Below are positions 37,855-50,946 of a stretch of 64,000 bases of DNA, one piece after another; position 1 is the stretch's first letter; every line of letters begins with the position of its first letter. Source of the stretch: Centropristis striata (Eukaryota > Chordata > Actinopteri > Perciformes > Serranidae). The stretch is taken from assembly GCF_030273125.1 (NCBI RefSeq), contig NC_081517.1:18278703-18342702 (forward strand), in the 5' to 3' direction. A program made the translations under genes and the position numbers. Below the pieces are notes generated by a model. It had not been told where the DNA came from. It saw only the letters and a list, made by a program, of their open reading frames with translations, and made no database searches.

Positions 37855-37856
<2 letters not shown>

Positions 37857-37905
<49 letters not shown>
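37857..37905 (+). repeat. (TC)n(AC)n microsatellite
   Basis: A TC run turning into an AC run. Confidence 0.95.
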
Positions 37906-38147
37906 GATACTAAACACGTGCAGGTACGCAACCTAGCTAAATAAATAAAAAAATAAAAAATGAAATCTCAATAAATAAATCAATATGCCAATTAAAAAAA
38001 AATAAACATAGGCATTAACTGAATGATGAAATGTGATATAAATTGATGTTTTAATTTTAATTTGCTACGTTATTTATTTACCTTTGTATTATCTAAGTTG
38101 TATTTATTGACCCCCCTTTTTTTAATTTATTATTATTATTTTTTTAC

Positions 38148-38149
<2 letters not shown>

Positions 38150-38212
<63 letters not shown>

Positions 38213-38249
38213 CATATATACATATATATATATGTATATACATATATAT
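38150..38249 (+). repeat. (TA)n/(TACA)n microsatellite
   Basis: Alternating TA and TACA units. Strongly self-complementary. Confidence 0.95.
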
Positions 38250-38494
38250 TATTATTTTTATTTTTTTTCATTTTGTATTTTTTTATTTTCTTTATACATT
38301 TCTTGATGTGATTCTTCCAATATGCAAATGAGGGCAGTGTTATTCAAAGTGTTATTCACTGGGTCAACTTTTTGCCAATTGGTTGGAAACTGAAGGTGGA
38401 AAACTTTGTCACTAGCTACTCTTTTAACACACATAAAATAATCACATTTATTGTTAACATTAAATTGCAACTTTAAATGTGTTTACTGTACATT

Positions 38495-38564
38495 ATTTAC
38501 TTTAATGCCACTGTCAACTACAACAGGTGTGACCCGACAGCCAGAGTTTTTGTCAGTATCTGAG
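38495..38564 (+). repeat. 70-bp module shared with hAT-like copy A
   Basis: From TATTTACTTTAATGCCACTG to GTCAGTATCTGAG it matches about 36088-36156 with only a few differences, in the same orientation. Confidence 0.75.
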
Positions 38565-39627
38565 AACAGAGAGCTTCTCCATCTGTACAGACTACAGCCT
38601 GGAATATTTTAATACTCAGGAGACACAGTGGTATTTTTTAATGAATCAGTTCAGTGGTTTTCAAAAGAGTGTGTGGTTTAAAATTGTTTGTTTATAAAAA
38701 TATTATGATTACACACCCTGGCTGTGACTCTGCAGCCAAGATTCAGAGTTTAAATGGAGTGTTTTTTTAAGGCTATTTCCACAGAGATGAAGAAAAAAAA
38801 AACCTTCCCTATGTTACCACTTCATTTAACTGAAAAATGGCTTTCAGGCACTGCTGGATCTAGATTTCTTTCTTGTTCTGACTGGATAGACCTGATGAAT
38901 TAATCAATTTTTCATCCAAAAACAGTATTTGAAACAAAATGTTAAATTTAAAAGACAGCATGGAGAAAAAAAACCCTTCTATTTTCCCACATAAGTCCAG
39001 TTAACTTTTTTTCTTGGTTAACCACTTCTTCTTTGTATCACCACCTGTAATCCACATTTGTTTAAAATGTCCTTCAACCTAAATTAGTTTAGGGCTTTTT
39101 GTATAAATATGTGCAAAGACATGACTGTTTGAATTAATATTTAAACTTAGAAGATACACATTCACCACTATCACCACTAAAACGTGAATCAAATGAGAAT
39201 AGTAAACACACGTTAATATGTTGGCGTTAACTATTTGGACATGGGCATAAAAAAGAGCATACAACAGCTTCTTCTGTTTAACTTTGTCCACTTTTATGTC
39301 TCAGGACAAGTGAACACCAACAACAAATGGGTTTACAACTAAAAGTACATCTGCACTGGTCAAACATTTCATTTCATTTCATCAGAAAATTACTGGTTAT
39401 TTTACAGCTCGGCCTTGAACAAAATATTCTGCCATCTCTCCTAAGCTTTAAAAATAAAATCCGCTACCAAAACTTTCCTACCTGAAGCACAACAGTTTTT
39501 CATAGAAATAAACATAATGAGGGATATATAACCCTCCATGCACTGCAGCCTCAAACATGACTGTGGGGATTAATGAACATCTTTCTGAGTGTCAATAAAA
39601 ACTGAATTAAAGCAAGATTACGTTACG

Positions 39628-39753
39628 AACTAGAAAATTTCCTCTGGGGAAATTCTGAAAGGGCCACGGGGGCTACTGCCGGTGTCTGTACACTATGATG
39701 AGATTCTTCAGAGATTTTAAACTATGCCCTTTAACCTCAAAATGTGTGTGTGT

Positions 39754-39791
<38 letters not shown>

Positions 39792-41005
39792 CTGTGTGAA
39801 ACATGTATGGAGTGTGCGCGCTTACATGCACATTTGTGTGTGTGTGTGTGTGTAGCGAAAATCGCATAAAGTTACCTGTGTATGTGTGTGTGTGTGTAAT
39901 TAAAATCACATAAAGTTACCTGTGTGTGTGTGTGTGTGTGTGCGGGCGCGCATGTGTGTTTGAAGCATGTATGCATGTGTGTGGAGTGTGCACGCTTACG
40001 CGCATGTGTGTGTGTGTATCTGTAACTGTAATCACATCAAAGATCAAAGGCAATCAGAGCAAAGATCAAAGGCAATCAGATCAAAGCAATCAACAGAATT
40101 AACTGCCACCTGTTCCGGCACAGTTACAGCAGAGGTGGACAGACTGGAATTCCTGGCCTCGAACAGAAAGCCTTTTTGGCAAAACCAGAATACCTATCAT
40201 TGATCAGACTTAACTTTGAGCGTCCTGAGTTCTTCCTGAACGTCTACATATGTTTTTTTTTTTAAAGAAAAATGAAAAAATAGCTTTGTTAGAGCGATCT
40301 AAAAAAAAACATCTCCCTTTTTCAAAAATCTTCCTGCGTTTTTAATATGCGAGCCAGTGAGGCTGTTGAGGATTGTGGAGTGAGAAGACACATTTTCCTA
40401 CGTTTCTATGTATAAATTATCTCTGTAGAGTGGAATTTATGGCCTGGAGCACAGTTTTCAAATTTATTTTTTGACAATTTTTTCTCTCCCTCTACACTCT
40501 GGTGATGATGTCACACACTGTGACACGAACATTATAACATTATAATCTCAGAATTTCTCCAAAAATGATCATGGTCATTGAACAGGGATTGATAAAAAAC
40601 TATATGACCTATCGAAATGTGTATTAATACTCCAATACACAAGACTTGTGTCTACTGTTTAAAGTTTAAATGGAGTCTCTAGGTGAAATTATTCCGGAGA
40701 AGTAGACATTTAAAAATCTCCAATTATTGTTCTTTTTCGCTCATTTATTTTGGCCTTCCCATTCATTTCAATGCAAAATTTTGGGCAGCTTTTCGCGACT
40801 TACGTCGCGAAAAATTCATATTCCGTAGAGAAAAGTAATAGCACACCGATCCCAATCAAACTGCACGTTTTGATATATAATTTGTCCTGCAACTCTTCAA
40901 GTTGTAGGACTAGTAGCAGAGCGAAATTGCGTCCGGAAGTGGAAGAAGAAAAAGTCCACAGTATAACAGTAGTGCTCGGTGCGATTGCCCCATGGCCCTA
41001 ATTAG
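39628..41005 (+). mobile_element. 1.4-kb non-coding element, copy 2 (Helitron-like candidate)
   Basis: Inverted copy of 8352-9774. It starts AACTAGAAAATTTCC and ends at GGCCCTAATTA. Both copies share TG/CA-rich tracts at matching positions and the same end sequences. Copy 2 lacks about 56 bp covering the GC hairpin near the CTAATT end. It also carries extra repeats of ATCAAAGGCAATCAGA near 40038-40090. No coding sequence. Confidence 0.65.
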
Positions 41006-41339
41006 ATGTTTTCTTACCAAACTGTTCTGTCCCCTGAGAACTACCTACCTGCAAGGACTCCTTTTCTGTCTGCATTTGTACCGTCAACATGAACACTGAA
41101 GTGTTGTTAGTCGCTGGTGGTTGACGATATGCTCAGTAAAGCCTCGACCTTATTGTTGGTCTGTTTGTCTGTGTTTTATTCCATTTTTTTCATTGTGCTT
41201 ATGGTGTCTATTTTTTACACAACTAACAGGTTTTTTTTTCAAATGACAGTTGCCGGTGCTGCATTGGCATTGTTCAACCATCAACATACGCTAGCGTCTT
41301 TGGACCACCGTACACTTACATGGTTTCTCCTGTGCTGTT

Positions 41340-41587
41340 GCGGCTGGGGCTCAGATGGTAGAGCTGCAACACTGATAGGAAGGTCGATGGTTTGATCCCC
41401 GGCCATGGCGGTCAACATATCAAAGTATGTTAAAGATACTAAACCCTAAACTGTCCCATATGTGTATGAGGGAGGGATGAACTTAACTTATCCCGGCCAC
41501 AGGCTATGAATGTGTGTGTGTAAATGGGTACTTTGAATGGTTTCTATGACTAGATAAGTGCTATACAAATGCAGTCCATTTACCATT
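41340..41587 (+). mobile_element. tRNA-derived SINE
   Basis: The 5' part has an A-box-like GGCTCAGATGG and a B-box-like GGTTTGATCCC. The 3' part ends AAGTGCTATACAAATGCAGTCCATTTACC, the typical tail of an abundant percomorph SINE. About 250 bp, moderately diverged. Confidence 0.8.
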
Positions 41588-43511
41588 CTGCTGGGGGAGT
41601 ACCTCCTTTAAAGCAGAAGCTAAAAAATCCCTCAAAATGGGCTTCTAACAACTATGATTGTTCCTAGCTCTGCAGTGCAGACACTATAAAAAGGGGGTTC
41701 TTAGAACTATGAAAACATTCTTCCAGCCTGAAAACCCCTATCATCATATTAAAGTTCAGGCTCCTGAAGGTGGTTGTTAGAAGCTTGTTGGTGTAGGGAC
41801 TGTACTTGCAGGGCTAACTGGCAAACTACTGTACTGCAGTGAGGACTGGCTAACATGGTAGTCAGTTACAATAACTCTCCCAACATAACTTGGTCGACAA
41901 CAGGTCAATCGGTTGACACACTTTATTTAAGAGACGTATGTATGTGCTTCCATCAGCTTCTGTCTATTTGCAAACCTTGCCTCTGTGGAGCAGAGCTACA
42001 CAGCTAATAGGTTATGATAGTGTGGAGGGGGCGTGGTGCATCAGCTGCAGGAGAGAGGTGTGGAGAGGGCTCAGGAGAGCAGCGCCAGGTGAGAGTAATT
42101 GACACACCTGAGTCTGGTTAGTTAATCACTCTCTCCTTTTTAACACAGTAGCTTGCTGGACCTGGGAAGGGACGGTTGGCAACACGGAGACTGGGACACG
42201 AACGCTGGCAGCATACATCCTGGAAGGTGCCTGTGAGCGGCTTTGTGTCATTTAATGTGTTGTCATTTTCAATACATATACAAAGATCATCTCCGCACTC
42301 TGTCATCACCGCTAAAGAACCCACAGTGCCATCAGAGTACGCCACAGATAGCTTCCTCTGTTTTGGACGCTCAGTGTTGCCTCAAAGGTCAGCCCTGCCA
42401 GGACAATTTTCTATCAGTCTATCCCATATGACGTGAACAGAAGCTCAAACATAAACTGATTAGAAACTTAACAAAAGCGTTTTTTTTTTCATGAAGGAGT
42501 GTGGTTTGTTTTGCATAAGATTACACAGGCGTCCTTAATTAAAAGTTAAAAGCTTTTCCTGCAGTCGTACGCTTCTCTCTGGCGTGACAACCTCCCTCAT
42601 CCATTTATGATATAGTAGGTATGTGGCTTCAAATACATGTAAGCTTGGATAAATCTCAAACAGGTCACTGGGAACTCACAGTCACTGACTGTACTTACAT
42701 GGGCTGCAGCAGTCTTTCTGTCCTGTGGCTGCTTTGTACAAATTTCACTTTGATGCGTCCTTTCCATGGCTATATATGAAAGTTGATTCATGCACAGTAA
42801 TAGTCCATGCATCATTAAGCAGCTGCATTGCTGTATCTGACGCAAAATGCCATAAAACACTATGAGTCATAATATGATAAAGGCATTTACCTGTCCAAAG
42901 TGCCCTTCAATAATGAGATTGAATCCTCCGCATCTTTAATTCAAAGCTATGACCTTATTAGGTTAAGCTAATTTGAACCTGCTGTTTACATGGCCATTTG
43001 TTACTCGGAGTATATTGTTTTAATTGGATTAAAGTCAGAATATTGCTTTAAACATCATCACTCTGTCCATTATACCTTCACTTTGTGGGGGTGGATGGTA
43101 ATCAAGGTGGGTGGGTTTGTGTATGTTTGTGTTTGTGTCAAAGACACAGAGAAGTTGTGTGTTTGAGCAGTTGTTTAAAGAAGCCAGTGTGTACTGATGC
43201 TCATAAGTGTACTGTGTGTATAGGTTCGTGTATGCGATGTAGCTCAATTATCTTCAGCTGGTGCGTGGGCAAAGCATGAGAGTGACACTAACATGAAAAC
43301 ACTGTGCATTATTTATAAAGAACCAGTTGTTGCAGGGAGCGCTATATGAAAGAATGGACAAGTACCTTCCCACACAGTGCATTAGTTCGCCAATCAGTCT
43401 GACGTCAGCCAGTCACTCACTTAGTTGAAGAGTCACTTTGATGTCACTTCATCATTAAGCCAGTCCCACTCACTCAAATATTCACTTTTCAGCCATGCCA
43501 GTGGCATGGGT
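41588..43511. other. Intergenic, no gene seen
   Basis: The interval 42010-42330 resembles a dispersed fish repeat of unknown family (CACACCTGAGTCTGGTTAGTTAATCAC) but has no clear ends. The remaining frames are short and unrelated to known proteins. Confidence 0.5.
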
Positions 43512-45131
43512 CCGGGTGCCAAAGTATAATCCCTTTTTCTGTCCAAATGAAAATAGGAAAAAACGAAAACAGTGCCACCTTTTCCTTTTTTCGTTTTAAA
43601 GCAAAAACGGAAAAGCTGATTTTGCTATCAGCATCAAAAAACGAAATAACCAAAAAACCAAAATTAAATAACGGCCGTCATTTATTTTTTGCAAATTCCT
43701 TTTTTCCTTTTTTTGTTTCTCATTTATTGATATGACGTTGGACACATCGGAAGCGGGGAAATAAAAGTCCCGTCAAAATAAAAGTCCCGTATTAATAAGT
43801 ACTTATTATCAAGCATAAAAAGGGAAAAAAACGTATCATCGTACACTAGTATAGGCTACTGTTCTCTGAACCATGCATGGTTCACATGTATTAACATAAT
43901 TATTATTGATTATTAATTATAATCATAACTAATGCCGGTGGGTGAGCCTGACGTTTGGGAAGGCTATCTGACCACATGTTATACAGCCCGGTCGTCTGTG
44001 CTGCAGGTAGCTTCTGAAGTAAGCTACTTTAAGTTGTTTATCTCATCACCATGGCAACACGCTGTCACTAGCACAATGTGCATTCACACACTAAAATAAT
44101 AATAATTGTGTATCACGTTCTCCCAAAGAACCAGCTGTTGTAGTTTCACTAGACTAAAATAAACTTCCACCTGAATTATATTCCCTGCCTAAATAAATAG
44201 CATCTATAAAGTCACAAGCAGAGGTCCCCATCACGCACAGTCAACTGACACGGCTTCAAAACACAATAGTGTTACTGTTAATATTAATTGAAAATGAGAA
44301 CTTGTGAAGTTATCGCTTCAGTGCTGATGTTTAGCCACAGGGTGGCGCAGTTATTACATGAAGAGTAGATCTGAGGGCTTTAGTACTTAGGAGGCTCAAC
44401 CAGGCTCTGTGTTCATATTCCGGCTCAACAAAACCGTTAGCCCCGGTCGGAGTTAACTGGTGTTATTTTCCGGTTATTGTCCGGCTCTGAGCTTTGTGCT
44501 CTGTGCACGTTCTCATCAAAGGAGCTGCGATCGCGAGCAAGCTTCCCCCATATTCCAGGGATTTATTATGATGCAGCTGCTGCGTTGCCATGGTGATGAG
44601 ATAAACAACTTAAAAGTACTTCAGAAGCGATCAGCAGCACCAGCGATACTCGGCACTGTGTATAACATGTGGGGGTCAGATAGCTTTCCCAAACGTCAGG
44701 CTCACCCACCGCCATTAGTTATAATTAATAATCAATAATAATTATGTTAATAAATGTGAACCATGCATGGTTCAGAGAACAGTAGGCTATACTAGTGTAT
44801 GATTGATACTTTTTTTTTCTTTTTTATGCTTGATAATAAGTACTTATTAATACGGTACTTTTATTTTGATGGGACTTTTATTTTCCCGCTTCCGATGTGT
44901 CCGACGTCATATCAATAAATGAGAAACGAAAAAAATGAAAAAGGGAATTTGCAAAAACCAAATAACGGCCGTTATTTCATTTTGGTTTTTTGGTTATTTC
45001 GTTTTTTGATGCTGATAGCAAAATCAGTTTTTCCGTTTTTGCTTTAAAACGAAAAAAATAAAAGGTGACACTGTTTTCGTTTTTTCCTATTTTCGTTTGG
45101 ACAGAAGAAGGGATTATACTTTGGCACCCGG
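43512..45131. repeat. 1.6-kb palindromic element
   Basis: Inverted arms of roughly 540 bp (43512 to about 44060 and about 44590 to 45131) around a spacer of about 520 bp. The ends are CCGGGTGCCAAAGTATAAT and its complement. The arms contain many AACGAAAA/TTTTCGTT motifs and the shared block TGAACCATGCATGGTTCA, itself palindromic. Arms differ by scattered substitutions and small gaps. The spacer frame 44460-44738 has no recognisable domain. It is probably a fold-back, non-autonomous DNA element. The family is unknown, and no target duplication is evident. Confidence 0.8.
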
Positions 45132-47628
45132 CATGTCGGTCATTTTAGAATTTATTGAAATATCCCTGCACCTATGTTATGGATTGCCAATCACTTTCCT
45201 CTGGCACCACCAGCAGGTCAAAGTTTCTACTTATATTGTTAACAACAAGTTCTCTAAACCACATAACCACAAAGGTTATATGTTCATACCTTCAAATACA
45301 ACCACAAGTATTTAGTAAATTAGTGCCCTGACCACTGTAGGAAACAATCCCAGTTTGTTTGGGTTTAGTCAACAAAATGACATGATCAAGGTTGGGGAAA
45401 AGAATACATGGTTATGAGTAGAAAGTAGATGTAAATAGATGGACGTAACTATCGGAAGCAAAATAGTTGGGAAGGTGATGTAAAGCCTGACTAGACATGA
45501 TTTAGCTACCAACAGAAGTTAAGTTACGCAACTTTAAATAATAATGTTGACTTTTGGTTTCACACTGGACACTAAGTTGTCTCCTCTCAAAGTCTTGACC
45601 CATCCACCACCCCTCCAGCTTCCATAAGTGGACTTTGTCATTCTAAATAGTCCTCCTTGCTTCAACCTTTGCTTTTACACTCTGTAACGTCACTTCTGAC
45701 TTGGCGTTCATAATAACTTACACCACTAGAAGGCTAAGTACAAACATAAATATAGGTTGCTTTATGACATTGACTATATAAAAGCAATGGACACAGTCAT
45801 TGTGACGTCACTCATTTGTTTGTTGACAGTGGTTTTGCAGCCCTGAGATTTGCACCATGTTGTTGTTTTTTGGAACTAGCCCTTCCTCAAAATGGATTGG
45901 GAACTGGAGGGATGCTAAGTTAGGAACTAACGCTAGTGCTAGATAAATAGCTTGTTCAGCCATGTGCATCTGTAGTTTCTTTTAGTGCAACCGAATGTTG
46001 AATCACCACCATGAGGTTCACCTTGCAGGTTTTAAGTGGAATATCTCAAAAACCATTGGAGTGGCTGCCATTAAATTTGACATTCAGGTGTTCCTCTGTA
46101 TGAACTGTAATAACATTGACAGTCTACTAACTTTTCATCTAGTGCCATCATTTTCTCAAAAACGTGTCCAATAGTTGACACCTGCAAAACCAACGCCATC
46201 CCTGTCATTCACCGCTGATGTGCTAATTGGCACATTGTTGCACCATACAAATAAAATACATTAACACCAAACACTACTGTGCCTAAATGGCCTGATAACA
46301 TACAATTTTGTGTTTTAAAAAATGAGACATGAAAACAGCTACCTTTGCTAAAAGGTTTGCTGTCAATATGAGGAAAAAAAGACCAAAAGAGAGACTCAAA
46401 CTTCCAGTATTTAAAATTCTGTTTGACTGCTAAGTCATCTGTAAAAAGTGCAGTAAAGAAACACCAAAGCAATGACTGAGGCACTGAGATAGGAATTAAA
46501 TAATTATATGCAACATTACTAGATCACAGAGCCCTCATAAATTTGTCAAGCACCAAGTGAGACGTATTGATTTAAAAATTTCTCAGGTCTTATTACCTCA
46601 CTTAGTCTGTGTTTGGTGTCCTTTCTTTGCCTTTTCTCTTGGTATGTCCTCACTGTGTGTTATAAACCTCTCTTATGATCCTCCTTTTCACTTTTCTCTT
46701 TTAATTCCAAATCTGTCAGCGTTCCTGAGTGTCACAGCTAAAGCAGCTTCTCAGTTAAAGCCATAATTATATGACTGTGTCATAGTGTGTGGTGGCCCAG
46801 AAGTGGACGTGCAGTCTTTAATAACTGAAGTATAACCGTTTTCATTATTTCATTCGATTTATGAGCGATAGAGCAGCAATCAGTGTGAGCAGACGGTTTG
46901 CTGTAGAAATAAAACTGTCCTCCCCCAGAATATGACCCCATGTGTCATTTGTACAGCACCTTATTACGACCCATGTTTTTTGTAGATTGCAGCGCCCTCT
47001 ACTGGCTGTAGTAATTATGAACGACGCAAAGGCAGAAGTGATGTAAAAAAGTTTAAAAGTGAAGGAGGACGCAAGGAAATTAGGTTTAAAATGTGAAAAC
47101 TTGCTCTTCGGGTGGAAGGGAGAGGTGGTGGATGATGCGTCCATGTTCCATGTGAAAACAAAAGTAATGTAACTTAACTTCTGTGCATCCGCTACATCGT
47201 CCTTGTAACTACTTCACTTCTGGCATTTCTGTGTGTTTACGTTACTTTTTAAACTACCTTTTATATCGCCTAACCTGGAACTTTTTTGCCCTCACCTTTG
47301 AGAAGTAGTTTTGTAGCGTAACTATAAAAAAACTGTGGCCTTTTCACAATGGAAATCCTTATATTTATCTGTGAGGATGTGTTGATATCCTGCAACCAGT
47401 TTGGGGTGCTATTTTTGGAAGCACTCCTGTGGGTCGTAATTGAGTTGAGGAACAAACAACATATGAGGTTGTATAAATTTAAGAACTTGGAGGGGGCACC
47501 AAGGAGGGCAGCTATCCCTGAGTACACCAGTGGTCTTGGTTTTCAGCTTGCGCGATGAAATGTTCAGTTTTTTATTTTCATCAAGGAAAGATACTGATTT
47601 AGTTTGGATTGTGTGAGGTACTTACCCA
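45132..47628. other. Intergenic, with an old dispersed repeat at about 45990-46240
   Basis: The text ACCATGAGGTTCACCTT...AATATCTCAAAAACCATTGG...CTTTTCATCTAGTGCCATCA resembles a very common, old teleost repeat, here strongly diverged. A CTCF-like motif is at 46992-47005. No gene was seen; the frames at 46845-47144 and 47270-47558 have no domain. Confidence 0.45.
46992..47005 (-). promoter_or_regulatory. CTCF-like motif
   Basis: On the minus strand CCAGTAGAGGGCGC matches the CTCF core CCASYAGRKGGCRS at every position. It faces the plus-strand match at 33372-33385. Motif evidence only. Confidence 0.4.
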
Positions 47629-47993
47629 CAGTATTGCCGCAGATGGGGACTGTAACAAAACGTACCCAAACCACCCAAACAAAGGCTGACCTTAAAAATG
47701 TCATACCTGTGTATGTATGCTATATTTAGAATATATCCACCAATTTTGTTACTATTCACAGCCGTTTCATTTGGCACTACTTTTTCACTACTGAATTCTG
47801 ACCAAAACAGCTGGACTGCAGCAGTGTGCGAGGCATATAAGTGCACCTATGCGTAGGAACGTGGAAGTTATACAGTTGAGAAAAAGGAGTGCCAAATGAA
47901 ACAGCTGTGCAACAAAATAGGTGGACATATTCTAAATATAGCATACACATACATGGGTATAACATTTTTGCTGCAGTCCCCGTCTGCAGCAAT
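47629..47993. repeat. Inverted repeat, arms about 120-165 bp
   Basis: The left arm (47629-47793) and right arm (47872-47993) match around CAGCCGTTTCATTTGGCACT / AGTGCCAAATGAAACAGCTG, ATATTCTAAATATAGCATAC and CAGTCCCC(A/G)TCTGC. The left arm has about 38 extra bases. The spacer is about 78 bp. It looks like a small fold-back element or MITE; no target duplication was identified. Confidence 0.75.
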
Positions 47994-48838
47994 AAATTCA
48001 TTTGTTTTCTGCCTGGAGCGTGTCTTATTCTCCAAACTGGGAACACACGGACCATCATCTACTGCAGGTAATACATTGACTGTGTGTGAGTATCTCATAC
48101 AACTTCACTGCAAAGAAATCAGAGCTATTTCTTTAAGTGTTCTTATTCCTATTTTAGTTGTAAATCCACTTACAAAAAACTGTGTGGATCTCATCCACAC
48201 TTGTCACCATTTTTGTTTTACAATTTTTGAGAGATGTAGTTGGGTAACTGGCTTGCAACAGCATGCATGAAGATGACAGCCATATTTATAATCCCAAGCA
48301 TGAAAACAGCTGTCAAAGAAGCCCAGAACCACATTTTTGATTAATTTAAAAATAATAAGCAAGTGGTACAGTATGCTTCCTTATCATTTTATTATATATA
48401 AAACAAATGTCTTCATAATGTACTGTCCAGTAAAGGTGTGAAGTTAAAGCCATGGTGTTTGTACTTAAGTATGATCAAGGCTTTCAGCTAAATGCTCTCT
48501 GTGTCATGCCTCTGCCTCTCTGTGTGCCCATAATCCATCTTCCTCTGTGATGCTGTGTGATGAGTTAGGACAAGTATTGAATAGAAACAATACAGAACTG
48601 TTTAATGGTGGCAGTCAGGAACACAGGGACATGAAATCCTGCCAAGAATTTTAAAAAAGGGAGAAAAAAATGAATCATTCAGGCTTTGTTTCTCTCCACA
48701 CCTGTTTTATCATTTTCACCACAGTTCAGATAAAAGCAGTTTTTCGTTAGTATGGAGTACATACAATAAGATCATCTGTCTGTGTGTGTGAGAGAGAGGA
48801 AAACTGAGAGAGAAGAGAGGAAAGAATTTATGGTAAAC

Positions 48839-48853
48839 CACACACACACACGC

Positions 48854-48904
<51 letters not shown>
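48839..48904 (+). repeat. (CA)n microsatellite
   Basis: About 33 CA units with two CG variants. Confidence 0.95.
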
Positions 48905-48907
<3 letters not shown>

Positions 48908-49084
48908 AATCTCATACGGCCTTGTGTTGAGGGAGGATTCAGAGGTAGCTTGAGTTTAGCCTTGAAGCAAAAGAGAAGGGACGAAAAAAAGCAGAGAGAA
49001 GAAATGAGAAATAATGAGAGGGGAATCTTGTGAGGGTTTGGGGCTGTTCTCAGTTTCCAATTTAACAATAGTTCGCTTGCACGC

Positions 49085-49132
49085 TCACACACACACACAC
49101 ACGCATGCACGCACACACACACACACACACAC
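49085..49132 (+). repeat. Interrupted (CA)n microsatellite
   Basis: CA units with GCATGCACGC in the middle. It runs into the telomere-like motif that follows. Confidence 0.95.
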
Positions 49133-49135
49133 TTA

Positions 49136-49151
49136 AACCTAACCCTAACCC
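49136..49151 (+). repeat. Short telomere-like repeat
   Basis: AACCTAACCCTAACCC holds about 2.5 units of the vertebrate telomere repeat (C-strand sense). Too short to be a true interstitial telomere. Confidence 0.5.
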
Positions 49152-50946
49152 ATGCATATACACATTTATGTGTCCTTTCTCATCTGATATGCACAAACTA
49201 TACATAAATCTTCTTCTTTTTATATATAGTTGTGCAGAAACAAAACAGTAGTGACAGAAACAAACCCAAGGTGACAGAACTGGACATGATCTATATCTTT
49301 TGCTTTATATGTTAAGATCATTAATTGCACAATTGTCCTTATTTTATACTCTTATCAACATGGGAGTGGACAAATATTCTCACTTTATGCAAATGCATAT
49401 AGACAAATTCAGAATATATATAGAGTATATATTTAGAAAAAAACAAAACTTTCACAGTTTCAGCATTAAATGTGTGTGAATGGGGGGAAAATAACAAACA
49501 AAAAGTACAATAATAATAATAATAATAATAATACAATTATAACAATTATAATTTTGAGAAAATAAAATTAACTTTTATTAAAAAATTATAAAACGAATTG
49601 TTTCATTTTTTAATACCATGTTGGTGGTTGGTGTTTAATTTGTTTTATTAGATTTTCTCTGTGAGTGTTTGTGCATGTGTGTGTGCATTTAAATAACTGG
49701 TGCGCAAATGTGTGATCATTCAAGAGTTACCACACACGCTCAAAGGAAGGATTGATTATGTGCTGTAAACTGACATCCGCCACAACGCGGCCTTGACATG
49801 CAGCCCAGAGACGAGCAGGAAATGAGATTGTGTTTTACTGATGTGTCACACAGGTTCCCACATATACACACACTGGCACACACACACTGAGGGAAAAGCC
49901 TAATTTGTGTCTGAGGGCTGAGATTCAACATTTGCTCATTAAAACCACTGACAGAAATGTAATACGGTATATAGTACAAAATTTGTCATCTCACAAACCG
50001 TGTAAAAAGGAGAAAATTATCTCATGCTGACAAATGTGTGCATGTGTGTATGTGTGTGTCTTGGATTGCAACTCCTATAACAGGAGATTGTCTTGTTTGT
50101 CTGCTCCCTGTCACATTGTATTTCAATTCCAGTAAACATTTTTGTGAGTTTCATTTGAGCTAGCAATTTGCTCCAAAGCTATTTCCTTTTCTCTCACAGT
50201 GAATTTAAAACATTTGTCCCCTGCTGCTTGGAACAATGTTTTACACCCATTTTGCTCATGTGAAGGCCTATAAAATGAATATCTTCACAGCCAACCAGTT
50301 TAGAGGGAATTGAAATGAACTATATTCAAATGAACAACCAGCTTTAGTGAGGATTTCTCTTGTCTCTGGACATTTTTCCACTAATTCAGGGCCAATCAAG
50401 ATGATGCTCAGTGGATGAGTAAAATGAGATCAATGGGAGGGAAACCATTTGTATTTTCAAAACATACTCTTTTCCAAACCAAAGATTATTCACCATTGGA
50501 ATATTTTGCATTTAATTCAAGATTGTAGTTTCCCTGTTCAAGTTTGAGGACAACTTTCAACAATTTGTAGTGAGATCCAGGTAAATGTCTTTTAAACCTG
50601 CAGTGCAGAACTTTTTGTATCCCCCCTCTGACAGAGAGAGTAATTACACAAACTCTGTGTGTGCTTATGAAGCATGCCTACAGATGAGCTCGCCACATCT
50701 CCCCCAGCCCCAGGAGAACTCTCTTCAAGTCTTCCTGTGCAACTCGTTCAGAACAGGCACATTTTGAACAGGCACAACAATTCGAATGACAACTTACGAA
50801 ATATGTCGTCACACATTTAAAAGTGGCTTTGTGCAGTTTTAATACATGGTTAACATTGTTAAACAAACTTTGTTAATTTAAGGGGACAAAAATACTTCAA
50901 ATTTAAATTTCTACGAAGGTAGCCTTCATAACTATGTGATGTTACT

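Larger units (their letters stand above)
47994..50946. other. Intergenic, no gene seen
   Basis: Contains microsatellites (48839-48904, 49085-49132, (AAT)n at 49511-49533) and a telomere-like stretch at 49136-49151. Otherwise unassigned. Confidence 0.6.

Noticed and set aside
42010..42330. Possible LTR of a retrotransposon
   Set aside because: It resembles a dispersed fish repeat, but no TG...CA ends, primer-binding site, polypurine tract or second LTR was seen.
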